DNA of 60,810 nucleotides, taken from an uncultured bacterium (GTDB lineage Bacteria; Actinomycetota; Coriobacteriia; Coriobacteriales; Coriobacteriaceae). A program made the translations under genes and the position numbers. The notes beneath the pieces are model-generated. The model was given only the letters and a program-made list of their open reading frames with translations. It did not search any database and had not been told where the DNA came from. Shown in pieces: positions 18,327 through 26,425 of this stretch (positions are counted from its first letter, which is position 1; each line of letters starts with the position of its first letter). The DNA lies in NCBI GenBank assembly GCA_905214905.1, contig CAJMNK010000003.1, forward strand, positions 1-60,810, read 5' to 3'.

Positions 18327-18554
18327 TGTTCACTCCTTCTTGGGGTTTTAAGCACGGGGCGTGGCCACGATGGGTTGTCCTCGTGCCTCCTGGCTGCATC
18401 CGCGCCGCTCATGGCATTTACGCGGTTTGGACTCGACGCAGCAGGAGCCGACAAAACAATCGGTACTATACGCGCATCGGGAGCGTATTTCCAGAAAAAC
18501 CTCGTCTGCCTGCACAACTCCACAACTCCCCCGCACAAATTGGTCTCAACAAGC
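18327..18554 (-). promoter_or_regulatory. promoter and leader of the rplE operon
   Basis: On the minus strand TGGAAA (18488-18493) and TATAGT (18465-18470) are 17 bp apart, a good vegetative promoter. The inferred leader of about 130 nt contains the perfect palindrome CGTGGCCACG and several alternative pairings with CACGAGG/CGTGC repeats. It is a candidate for ribosomal-protein feedback control. No rplX remnant is readable in any minus-strand frame. Confidence 0.55.
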
Positions 18555-18621
18555 AGTTGCGGTGAAATAGGGACTGTTTGGCGGCCTAACAGGCTTAAAC
18601 AATCCGTATTTCAACGCAACT
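18555..18621. repeat. 67-bp inverted-repeat element, copy A
   Basis: Outer arms of 15 bp (AGTTGCGGTGAAATA against TATTTCAACGCAACT, one mismatch) enclose CTGTTTGGCGGC. Same length, outer arms and core as the element at 22786-22852. The arms here are decayed by a few substitutions. It lies between the rplE promoter region and the end of the permease gene. Confidence 0.8.
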
Positions 18622-18634
18622 CATATATGAGGCG

Positions 18635-19948
18635 TTATTTTTGGCGAGGCAGGACCAGGTTGAGGACGACGGCAACAAGTGCGGCGACGGCAATGGAGGA
18701 TCCGCCAAAGACGGTGCCGACCCATGCGGGGAATCCAGCGCCAGCAAGCGCGCCGGCCGTGCGCTCAATGCCCGTGCCAAAGGCGATAGAGAGACCCATG
18801 AGCGTGGTATCGCGCTGAGACAGGCCGTGACGGGCAAACATGACAACGCCGTTCATGCCGATGGTCGCGAACACGCCGATCGTGGCGCCGCCGATTACCG
18901 GCTGCGGAATGGACGTGAGCACTGCCGCACACTTGGGCAGCAGACCCGCGATGAGCAAGATGGCGGCGGCAAGCGTAAAGACCATACGGTTGACGACCTT
19001 GTTCTCGGCGATAATGCCCACGTTCTGGCCAAAGGTTGCCGTGGGGACGCCGCCAAAAAAGCCCGACAGCATACCGACCAGGCCGTTGGCGATCAGGCCA
19101 CCCGAGATCTGGCTATCGGTCGCAGGGGTATCGAGCGCAGCGGACGAGACAGCGGCAAACTCACCCATAACCTGCACGGCGTTGACAATGGCGACGACGC
19201 CCACGACGGCGCACGCGGCCGGGTCGAACACCAGGCGATGGGCGCCCAGGGCCGGCGGGGCGAACCAGCTGGCAGTCGCGATGGCCGAGAAATCGACCAT
19301 GCCCAACACCGCAGCCAAAACAAAGCCCGCGCAGATACCAGCCAGGATGCTGCCCAGCCTAAGCGCGCCCTTGCCGTAGTTGCCGGCCATAAAGGTAACG
19401 ACGAACGTCACGAGTGCGACGGCCCAGTTGGTGACACTGCCAAAATCGGCCGCGCCCTCCCCGCCCGCCATGGAGGCAACTGCCACTGGGCATAGCGACA
19501 GGCCAATGACAAAGATAACGGTGCCAAGCACCGGAGCCGGGAACAGAAAACTCACGCGCCTAAACAGTAGGCCGAATAGCACGACGAGCGCGCCGCCGAT
19601 TACCTGGGCGCCCAGCACGGCCTCAAAGCCAAGCTCAAGACCGACTGCCTTGAGCGCCGGCACGAAGGTAAAGCTCGCACCCATCACAATGGGCAGGCCC
19701 GAACCGACGACGCCTTTTATGGGGAACTGTTGAAGGAAAATGTCGAGCGCCGAGAGAACCAGCGATGCCTGGATGACGGCGGCCTCCTCTTGAGGGGTAA
19801 AGCCACAGACCGACGCGATGATGATGGCGGGCGTGACGATACCCGCGAATGCCGCCAGCACATGCTGCAGTGCATGGGGCAATACCTGCACAAAAGATAC
19901 TTTTCCCGTACGCTCGAACAGGGCATCCCCTGCTGCCGACTCTGCCAT
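18635..19948 (-). CDS. NCS2-family nucleobase (purine/xanthine/urate) permease
   Basis: Integral membrane transporter of 437 residues and about 12-14 hydrophobic segments. The family signature QNVGIIAENKVVNR is present, as is the N-terminal PHALQHVLAAFAGIVTPAII. NCS2 members import uracil, xanthine or urate with protons. The purine genes beside it favour xanthine or urate. The start is the ATG of MAESAAGD, which has GGGAGG at good spacing. A paralogue of very similar build lies at 43516-44910, so the island has two. Confidence 0.88.
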   Translation of the reverse strand: MAESAAGDALFERTGKVSFVQVLPHALQHVLAAFAGIVTPAIIIASVCGFTPQEEAAVIQASLVLSALDIFLQQFPIKGVVGSGLPIVMGASFTFVPALKAVGLELGFEAVLGAQVIGGALVVLFGLLFRRVSFLFPAPVLGTVIFVIGLSLCPVAVASMAGGEGAADFGSVTNWAVALVTFVVTFMAGNYGKGALRLGSILAGICAGFVLAAVLGMVDFSAIATASWFAPPALGAHRLVFDPAACAVVGVVAIVNAVQVMGEFAAVSSAALDTPATDSQISGGLIANGLVGMLSGFFGGVPTATFGQNVGIIAENKVVNRMVFTLAAAILLIAGLLPKCAAVLTSIPQPVIGGATIGVFATIGMNGVVMFARHGLSQRDTTLMGLSIAFGTGIERTAGALAGAGFPAWVGTVFGGSSIAVAALVAVVLNLVLPRQK

Positions 19949-20075
19949 TTGCGCCTCCCATACCCTAGGCAGCGGCCCCATGCCGCTCAACGGTCGGACA
20001 TTATAGGGCATATGGCACAGGTAGCATTTTGACCCGCATGCGGCAGAGGGCTGGGGCAGCTCATTTGGGATGCGA

Positions 20076-21119
20076 CTAGCGCTTGCGGGGGACGAGTTTG
20101 GTGCGACGCAGGTGGATCATCTCGGCGGCGATGGAGATGGCGATCTCCTCGGGGTCCTCGGCCTCGATGGCAACGCCGATCGGCAGGTGCAGCCCGTCGA
20201 TCTGGTCCTGCGTAAAGCCCTCCTGCTCCAGGCGGGCGCGCACAAAGGCCGTCTTACGGCGCGAACCCAAGCAGCCCAGATAGGCTGGCTTGGCGCGCAT
20301 GGCCTGAATCACCACGTCGATATCGGACTTGTGACCCGCCGTGGCGACGACCACTAGGTCACGCGGGCCGATGGGGCACTGCTTGCTCAGGCTCTTGTAG
20401 TCGACCAGACGACGGTCGTAGACACCGGGCACCCATTCGGGGGTCAGTGTGCCGGGGCGGTCGTCGCAAGCCACAACGGCAAAGCCCGCCGCCGTGAGCA
20501 CCCGCGCCGTCGCAGCACCCACGTGGCCGCAGCCAAAGATATAGGTCAGGCCCTCGGGGCAGAGCGTCTCGATGTGCGCCGCGGGAATCTCGGAGGCCGC
20601 GTTGGTGTAGGTGACCTTACTCCCCTCCTCCACCAGCGAAAGCTCGGGGCAGCCCATTATGGTGCGGCGCGACTCCTCGCCATGGTACTTGGCCACATCG
20701 CCCTCGAGCGCGCTCGCGATAAACGGCTCAAAGTCGATGACGAAGTCGCCGATGCGTCGATACGCCAAGACGTCGGCAATCGACTGGAACAACGGCGCCT
20801 GCGATACATCCAGGTGCAGATAGCACAGGCAGATGGCTCCGCCGCAGATCATGCCGGTATCGGAGTTCTCGCCGCCCATGGTGTAGCGGACCAGACGCGA
20901 TTGCCCTGCGCCCAGCAGCTCGCGCGCCTCGTCCAGCGCAAAGAGCTCAATCTTGCCGCCGCCGATGGTGCCCGCTTGGCTGCCATCGGCAAAGACGGCC
21001 ATCCAGGCGCCCACGCCGCGCGGCGATGACCCCGCCGTGCCGGCCACGACCACGAGCTCGCACGTCTCGCCAGCACGCAGGGCGGCAAGCGCCGCATTCA
21101 CCACATCGAGCTTTTCCAT
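20076..21119 (-). CDS. xdhC: XdhC/CoxI-family molybdenum hydroxylase maturation protein
   Basis: Protein of 347 residues. The N-terminal XdhC_CoxI domain shows VVAGTAGSSPRGVGAWMAV and GTIGGGKIE. The C-terminal Rossmann domain includes YIFGCGHVGAATARVLTAAGF and LGCLGSRRKT. XdhC binds molybdenum cofactor and helps to insert a sulfurated (here perhaps selenated) form into xanthine-dehydrogenase-type enzymes. It lies 9 bp after yqeB in an accessory-gene block, away from its likely client Xdh at 35.5-38.3 kb. Confidence 0.88.
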   Translation of the reverse strand: MEKLDVVNAALAALRAGETCELVVVAGTAGSSPRGVGAWMAVFADGSQAGTIGGGKIELFALDEARELLGAGQSRLVRYTMGGENSDTGMICGGAICLCYLHLDVSQAPLFQSIADVLAYRRIGDFVIDFEPFIASALEGDVAKYHGEESRRTIMGCPELSLVEEGSKVTYTNAASEIPAAHIETLCPEGLTYIFGCGHVGAATARVLTAAGFAVVACDDRPGTLTPEWVPGVYDRRLVDYKSLSKQCPIGPRDLVVVATAGHKSDIDVVIQAMRAKPAYLGCLGSRRKTAFVRARLEQEGFTQDQIDGLHLPIGVAIEAEDPEEIAISIAAEMIHLRRTKLVPRKR

Positions 21120-21128
21120 TGCCGCCTT

Positions 21129-21923
21129 CTATCCTCTAAAGACATCGGTGAGCATAGCGAGTGCCTCGAGCACGCCGCCGCCGACCGACGTCGCCTTGTC
21201 CGAAATATAGTTGATATAGCTGGCATCGCCGCGCGGATCGACGTCGGCGCATTTAAAGCCCTCAGTCACCTGCACGCCGTTCGCCAAAAGCCCGCGCAGA
21301 CAGCCATCGATCTGCGTGACCATGGGAGTATCACCCGCATACCCGATCACGTCTCCGGCGCTCACGATGTCGCCGATGGTGCGGTCGGACCGAAACATGC
21401 CGGCGGCGGGGCTGTGGATAACGCGCTCCTTGCCATAGCCGGCGATCATGCCCGGCACGCCCGTGTTGGGCTGGGGCGAACCTTGGGTAATGACACGGCC
21501 GAGAAAATGCCCGCGCATGGTCTCGACCACGGCGTCGCAGTCAACCGGCGCGGTAAAGCCCGGCCCCACGGCGATGACGGCAGGCGCCATGTCGCGCGTG
21601 GTGCCCAAGTTGCGCTTAGCCAAAATCGCGTCGACCACAGCCACGGGTTTCAACTCGCCGAGCATCTTGGCCTGGGGGTCCACTACAACGGCGACGTCTC
21701 CAGCCTCGGTAATCGCAAGCGCCTCAGCCGGCGTCTGTGCCAAGCGAGCGCGAATGCCTTCGACCTCGACCTCGCCCAGGCGAATGGCCTCGCAAAAACA
21801 GATTGTGCGACGGATGCACGTGGGAACCGCGATATCGGCCATAACGACCGACACGCCGGAGCGCACCAAGCGAGCGGCGACGCCCGTGGCGATATCGCCG
21901 GCGCCGCGAACATAAACGAGCAT
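21129..21923 (-). CDS. yqeB: selenium-dependent molybdenum hydroxylase accessory protein YqeB
   Basis: Protein of 264 residues starting VYVRGAGDIATGVAARLVRSG, a Rossmann-like GxGDxxxG motif characteristic of the EF2563/YqeB family. This family co-occurs with SelD and YqeC and is needed for labile-selenium molybdenum enzymes. CIRRTICFCEA (about 37-47) supplies three closely spaced cysteines. Divergently transcribed from yqeC, sharing about 100 bp of upstream DNA. Confidence 0.88.
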   Translation of the reverse strand: MLVYVRGAGDIATGVAARLVRSGVSVVMADIAVPTCIRRTICFCEAIRLGEVEVEGIRARLAQTPAEALAITEAGDVAVVVDPQAKMLGELKPVAVVDAILAKRNLGTTRDMAPAVIAVGPGFTAPVDCDAVVETMRGHFLGRVITQGSPQPNTGVPGMIAGYGKERVIHSPAAGMFRSDRTIGDIVSAGDVIGYAGDTPMVTQIDGCLRGLLANGVQVTEGFKCADVDPRGDASYINYISDKATSVGGGVLEALAMLTDVFRG

Positions 21924-22025
21924 TCCCGGGGCACCTCCCTGTGCTACGGTTTGAGCAGAGCAAAAGCGGTTCGACCGCTACTCTGATGATTATTTATTAT
22001 CACAGTATTATACGGCGGTGAACAG
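21924..22025. promoter_or_regulatory. divergent yqeB/yqeC regulatory region
   Basis: The 102-bp gap holds a small hairpin (AGCGGT-TCG-ACCGCT), an AT-rich partial dyad TGATTATTTATTATCA (21987-22002), and a -10-like TATTAT for yqeC. No clear -35 element was seen. Confidence 0.4.
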
Positions 22026-22760
22026 ATGGAAACGGTTAGCGGCAATCTTGTCTCGGCGCTCAGGATCGAGCCAGGCATTACCGCGATTATCGGCAGCGGC
22101 GGCAAGTCGACGTTGCTGAAGACGCTGGGTCTTGAGCTCATGCGCGCTGGCGGCCGCGTGCTCCTCTGCACCACCACGCATATGTTTCCCGTCGCCGGCG
22201 TGCCATGGGACGGGTCGAATCGTCGCCTGGACGCCGCGCCTTGGAAGCCGGGCGCCGCGCATGTCCCCGGTTGCACCTGCGAGGCCTGCACGGGCCTTGT
22301 GCACGGAAGCATCTGCCAGGCGGGTGTTTTGGACCCGGAGACAGGCAAACTCTCCGCCCCCGCCGAGCCGCTCAACGAGCTGGCGCAGCGTTTTGACTAT
22401 GTGCTGGCCGAGGCAGATGGCAGCAAGCGACTCCCGCTCAAGGCCCACGCCGCCTGGGAGCCGGTAATTCCCTCTGGCACGGCCAACATCGTCTGGACCG
22501 TCGGCGCCTCGGGGCTGGGCAAGCCCGTCGCCGAGGTTGTCCACCGCCCCGAGCTCTTTTGCGAGCGCTGCGGCTGCGAGCTCACCGGCATCGCCACGCC
22601 CGAGCGCGTCGCCCAGGTGCTCAATGCCGAGATGCAGGCGCTGAAGCTCGGCACCGCACGCGTCATGCTCAACCAAGTCGACACGCTCAGCGACCCCACG
22701 ATGGTCGACCGCTTCGAGGCAGCTCTCGACCGCCCCATCGTCGCCACCAGCCTCAAATAG
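22026..22760 (+). CDS. yqeC: selenium cofactor biosynthesis protein YqeC
   Basis: Protein of 244 residues with the P-loop IIGSGGKSTLLKTLG (about 21-35) and EADGSKRLPLKAHAAWEPVIP, typical of the YqeC family required for selenium-dependent molybdenum hydroxylases. Two cysteine clusters stand out: CTCEAC in the first half and CERCGC in the second. They could hold a metal or selenium. It is the only accessory gene of the block on the plus strand. Confidence 0.87.
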   Translation: METVSGNLVSALRIEPGITAIIGSGGKSTLLKTLGLELMRAGGRVLLCTTTHMFPVAGVPWDGSNRRLDAAPWKPGAAHVPGCTCEACTGLVHGSICQAGVLDPETGKLSAPAEPLNELAQRFDYVLAEADGSKRLPLKAHAAWEPVIPSGTANIVWTVGASGLGKPVAEVVHRPELFCERCGCELTGIATPERVAQVLNAEMQALKLGTARVMLNQVDTLSDPTMVDRFEAALDRPIVATSLK

Positions 22761-22785
22761 CTGGCGCTGCCCCAGCAGGCCTATA

Positions 22786-22852
22786 AGTTGCGGTGGAATA
22801 GTTCCTGAAACGGCCTGTTTGGCGGCTAAACAGGAACTATTCCACCGCAACT
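22786..22852. repeat. 67-bp inverted-repeat element, copy B
   Basis: Perfect 21-bp outer arms starting AGTTGCGGTGGAATAG enclose a second nested hairpin (CCTGTTT-GGCGGCT-AAACAGG). It lies between the convergent ends of yqeC and hyuA. No U-tract follows. It is the intact version of the element at 18555-18621. Confidence 0.9.
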
Positions 22853-22879
22853 GCGGAGGGGACTCCGGTGACCTTCCTG

Positions 22880-24247
22880 TTAGCGGGGGACGTAGCGGCC
22901 GGGCTGGGCTCCGGTGGGCTCGCCGTCGCGCGCGGCCAGCACGCCGTTCACAAACACAGCCTTGGCGCGGCCGTGCGCCTCAAAGCCCTCGAGCGGCGTG
23001 TAGTCCACGGCCTGATGCTGCGTCGCGGCACTGATCGTCCAGCGCGCCTGGGGATCCCACACGCACACGTCGGCATCGGCACCCTCGGCAAGACAGCCCT
23101 TGCGCGGATACATGCCAAAGACGCGCGCCGGGTTCTCGCTCATCAGGCGGCAGAGGTCCTCGGGGCCCAGCTGTCCCTCAAAGCTCGTGGCGATCGCGAC
23201 GGGACGATGCTCCACGCCGGGCCCGCCGTTGGGAATCGCGCGGAAGTCGTCGCGCCCGCGGTCCTTTTGCCCGTGCAGATTAAAGCTGCAGTGGTCGGTA
23301 GCGATGGTATCGATCTCGCCGGCCACAAGCGCCTCGCGCAGAGCCGCACGGTCGCCAGCATGGCGCAACGGCGGACTCATCACATACTTGGCACCCGCAA
23401 AGCCATCCTCTCCCTGCTCCAGATAGCAGGTGTCGTCGAGCATCAGATATTGAGGGCAGGTCTCGACATAGATGTTCTTCTGCCCGCGCGCCTTGGCAGC
23501 GCGAATGGCCTCGAGCCCCAGCTTGGTCGAAAGATGCACCACGTTGACCGGTGCGTCGCCGGCCAAGTGCGCCAGATACAGCAGGCGGCTCACGGCCTCG
23601 GCCTCACACACGTCCGGACGGCTGAGCGCATGCCCCTCGGGCCCATGAATCCCCTGCTCGTACACGCGCTTCTGCAGCTCGTTCACGAGCGTGCCGTTCT
23701 CGCAATGCACGCACAGGATACCGCCCAGGCGCTTGAGCTCCTCGAGCACCTCGAGCGTCTCGGCATCGTCCAGACGCAGATGATCGTAGGCAAAGTAGGT
23801 CTTGAACGACGATACGCCCGCCTCGCGCATGGCCGAGAGATCGGCGCGGTTGCGCTCGTTCCACTCGGCGAGTGCCATATGAAAGGCGAAGTTGGCCGTG
23901 CAGGTTCCGTCGGCGCGGCGATGCCACTCGGCCAAGGCATCGGGCATGGTCACGCCGCGATCGGCCGTGGCGTAATCCACAATGGTCGTCGTGCCGCCGC
24001 AGGCAGCCGCGCGCGTGCCGGTCTCAAAGCTATCGGCTGTCCAATCCATGCCGGTCCAGCACTGCATGTGCGTGTGGCCGTCGATAAAGCCGGGAAACAC
24101 CCAGCAGCCCGCGGCATCCTCGACAGTATCGTCGGCGCCCGGCTCAATCGCCGCGGCGATCCGCACGATCTTATCGCCATCCATGGCAAGATCGGCGCGG
24201 CGAAGCCCCTGGGGCGTCACGAGCGCACCGTTTTTGATGATGATCAT
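22880..24247 (-). CDS. hyuA: dihydropyrimidinase/hydantoinase-type amidohydrolase
   Basis: Cyclic amidohydrolase of 455 residues, metal dependent. DGHTHM (His58-x-His60), the carbamylatable lysine in SFKTY (Lys149), HCENG, VHLST and TDHC are the binuclear-site motifs of the D-hydantoinase/dihydropyrimidinase family. In the purine-degradation cluster known from gut bacteria this enzyme (HyuA/YgeZ) opens a ring intermediate. The gene ends near the 67-bp repeat and follows mocA by 8 bp, so the two are probably cotranscribed. Confidence 0.88.
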   Translation of the reverse strand: MIIIKNGALVTPQGLRRADLAMDGDKIVRIAAAIEPGADDTVEDAAGCWVFPGFIDGHTHMQCWTGMDWTADSFETGTRAAACGGTTTIVDYATADRGVTMPDALAEWHRRADGTCTANFAFHMALAEWNERNRADLSAMREAGVSSFKTYFAYDHLRLDDAETLEVLEELKRLGGILCVHCENGTLVNELQKRVYEQGIHGPEGHALSRPDVCEAEAVSRLLYLAHLAGDAPVNVVHLSTKLGLEAIRAAKARGQKNIYVETCPQYLMLDDTCYLEQGEDGFAGAKYVMSPPLRHAGDRAALREALVAGEIDTIATDHCSFNLHGQKDRGRDDFRAIPNGGPGVEHRPVAIATSFEGQLGPEDLCRLMSENPARVFGMYPRKGCLAEGADADVCVWDPQARWTISAATQHQAVDYTPLEGFEAHGRAKAVFVNGVLAARDGEPTGAQPGRYVPR

Positions 24248-24255
24248 GTTGCTCC

Positions 24256-24870
24256 TTATTGATTAATACAGTTGGCCACGCGATCAAAATACGAGCAGGC
24301 AGCGATATGCTCCGTTATGCGTCGCTGTCCCTTGGCGGTATCGACGTCCCACAGCTCGTAGGCACGCGCCTCGACCAGCACCACGTCGGTACGGTCCTTA
24401 AGGATCGAACCGCCGCCGTCCTTGCCCTCAAGACGCATAAGTGCATCGAACAGTTCCGCCGGAAAGAGCACCGGGCTCGAAGGCTCGCCGTTGCACGCAA
24501 GACGCACCGGATGCTTGCGGCCATGCTCGTCAAATGCACGAACCATGGCATCAAAAGAATCCGAACTCACGAGCGGCTGGTCGCCCGGCAAAAAGAGGCA
24601 GCCTTTCCAGTTGCGTTCGACTCCCCACGAAAGGCCCGCACGGACGCTTTCGCTGCGCAGCTCGCCATCGTGCAGCACGCACGGGCAATGCTTGTCCTCG
24701 CAAATCTGGGCGACCTCGGGCCAACGCGTCGAAACCACGACGTCAAAGCCCTGGGGAACCGAATCGATGGTCCGGGCAATCAGCGGCTCGCCATAGATAT
24801 CGGCAAGCATCTTGTTAGAGCCAAACCGCTTGCCCTCGCCCGAAGCCGTAATGACGCAACCAAGTTTCAT
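24256..24870 (-). CDS. mocA: MobA/MocA-type molybdenum cofactor nucleotidyltransferase
   Basis: Protein of 204 residues with the NTP-transferase start CVITASGEGKRFGSNKML and the loop PGDQPLVS, as in MocA/YgfJ, which transfers CMP to molybdopterin for xanthine-dehydrogenase-family enzymes. I choose the ATG of MKLGCVITA, which has GGGAGG 8 nt upstream, over one 17 codons earlier. The neighbourhood supports a role in maturing Xdh. Its distinction from a GTP-using MobA is by context. Confidence 0.8.
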   Translation of the reverse strand: MKLGCVITASGEGKRFGSNKMLADIYGEPLIARTIDSVPQGFDVVVSTRWPEVAQICEDKHCPCVLHDGELRSESVRAGLSWGVERNWKGCLFLPGDQPLVSSDSFDAMVRAFDEHGRKHPVRLACNGEPSSPVLFPAELFDALMRLEGKDGGGSILKDRTDVVLVEARAYELWDVDTAKGQRRITEHIAACSYFDRVANCINQ

Positions 24871-24956
24871 GGCGATACCTCCCCTGAAACCATCGTACCC
24901 ATAACTCGCGTCGCGGGGCATCTACATCGAAAGCGCTTATCCCGCACGCCCACGAT

Positions 24957-24998
24957 GCAAAAAGGGGGCACCCCGCCGGTTGGCAGAGCGCCCCTTTT
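24957..24998 (-). terminator. intrinsic terminator after ygeW
   Basis: On the minus strand AAAGGGGC and GCCCCCTTT pair (one bulged G) around a 20-nt loop, followed by TTTTTGC. It closes the ygeX-ygeY-ygeW unit in front of mocA. Confidence 0.8.
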
Positions 24999-25021
24999 AC
25001 ATGGCTTACCTCAACCCAGCT

Positions 25022-26224
25022 TTAGGCCTGGAACCAACGGGCGGTGTTGCGCTCGTCGAGGGCCTTGAGGGTAGCGGCGGGATCGGCAACCTTCTGCAGG
25101 AACATCATGGCTGCGATAGCGTACGGCTTGTAGCTGGCCTCCTTGTACATGCCCACACGGTGCATGTCGAAGACGTCGGCGTTGACCTCGCCGTGCTCGC
25201 AGGAGACACCGGAGATGTCGGCGGGCAGCGGGTGCATAAAGATGGTGTCCTGGCCGTTGGCAGTCTTCTCCATGAGCTCGGTCGTGGAGCACCAGTCCTG
25301 ATGGGTAGCGTTCTGAGCGAGCAGCTCCTTCTCGAGCGCAGCGATGCCGGCGTCGTCGCCCTCGGCGTACAGGTTGGTACGCTTCTCCATGGCGGCAAAC
25401 GGAGCCCAGCTCTTGGGGATCACGATGTCGGCGCCCTCGAAGGCCTCGGCCATGGTGTTGACCTGCTTAAAGGTGGTGCCGGACTCGGCGGCGTAGCCCT
25501 TAGCGCGCTCGACGACCTCGGGCATGAGATCGTAGCCCTCGGGGTGAGCCAGGGTGACGTCCATGCCAAAGCGGGGCAGCAGGCTGATCAGCGACTGCGG
25601 GCAGGACAGCGGCTTGCCGTAAGAGGGCGAATAGGCCCAGGTAACGGCAACCTTCTTGCCCTTGAGGTTCTCAAGACCGCCAAACTCGTTGATGAGGTAG
25701 AGCATGTCGGCAGAGGACTGCGTGGGATGGTCGGAGTCGGACTGCAGGGAGATGAGCGTGGGACGGTGATCCAGGACGCCGTCCTCGTAGGCCTGCTGCA
25801 CGGACTCGGAGACCTCGGCCATGTAGGCGTCGCCCTTGCCGATGTACATGTCGTCGCGGATGCCGATGACGTCGGCCATGAAGGAGATCATGGTAGCGGT
25901 CTCGCGGACGGTCTCGCCGTGAGCGATCTGGGACTTCTTCTCGTCCAGGTCCTGCAGCTCAAGGCCGAGCAGGTTGGCGGCCTTAGAGAAGGAGAAGCGC
26001 GTACGGGTGGAGTTGTCGCGGAACAGGGAGACGGCCAGGCCCGAGTCGAAGATCTTGGACGAAACGTTGCTCTCGCGCAGCTCGCGCAGTGCGTCGGCGA
26101 CGATGTAGAGAGCCTTGAGCTCATCGGTGGTCTTGTCCCAGGTGTGCAGGAAGTCGCTGCCGTACATACCCTTAAAATCGAGGCCGTTCAGCTGCTCGAC
26201 GAGCTCGGTAAACTTGGCGTCCAT
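25022..26224 (-). CDS. ygeW: knotted carbamoyltransferase YgeW
   Basis: Aspartate/ornithine carbamoyltransferase homologue of 400 residues. STRTR (72-76), HPTQ (166-169) and HPLP (331-334) are the carbamoyl-phosphate and catalytic motifs. The YgeW subfamily has an unknown amino substrate and belongs to the purine-degradation cluster with YgeX and YgeY. The start is the ATG of MDAKFTEL, with AAGGAC upstream; an open frame continues 62 codons further but without a ribosome site. Confidence 0.92.
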   Translation of the reverse strand: MDAKFTELVEQLNGLDFKGMYGSDFLHTWDKTTDELKALYIVADALRELRESNVSSKIFDSGLAVSLFRDNSTRTRFSFSKAANLLGLELQDLDEKKSQIAHGETVRETATMISFMADVIGIRDDMYIGKGDAYMAEVSESVQQAYEDGVLDHRPTLISLQSDSDHPTQSSADMLYLINEFGGLENLKGKKVAVTWAYSPSYGKPLSCPQSLISLLPRFGMDVTLAHPEGYDLMPEVVERAKGYAAESGTTFKQVNTMAEAFEGADIVIPKSWAPFAAMEKRTNLYAEGDDAGIAALEKELLAQNATHQDWCSTTELMEKTANGQDTIFMHPLPADISGVSCEHGEVNADVFDMHRVGMYKEASYKPYAIAAMMFLQKVADPAATLKALDERNTARWFQA

Positions 26225-26425
26225 GGAAATGTCCTTTCTAAAGATGAAACGATCGCAATGAGTAGATGTGCTCCGGCATGCGCGTGTGGCTAGAACATGC
26301 AGAGCACCATGACGAGGACCCGTCACCGTTGAGGAAGCATGGGAGATAACGACCGCGGGCCCCAAGTCAACAGGGGGTGCCGGGGGCATAAGCTGTCCCC
26401 GGCTCAACAAAATCGAGGAATGGGA
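26225..26425 (-). other. ygeY-ygeW intergenic spacer with hairpin
   Basis: The 200-bp spacer holds a GC-rich hairpin (GCCGGGG at 26379-26385 with CCCCGGC at 26397-26403) and no U-tract. It may protect or separate parts of the polycistronic mRNA. No riboswitch consensus was recognised. Confidence 0.45.

Noticed and set aside
26225..26425. Riboswitch (purine or other) in the ygeY-ygeW spacer
   Set aside because: Only one GC-rich hairpin is seen. The conserved purine-riboswitch loops were not found, and the position within the operon is unusual for one.
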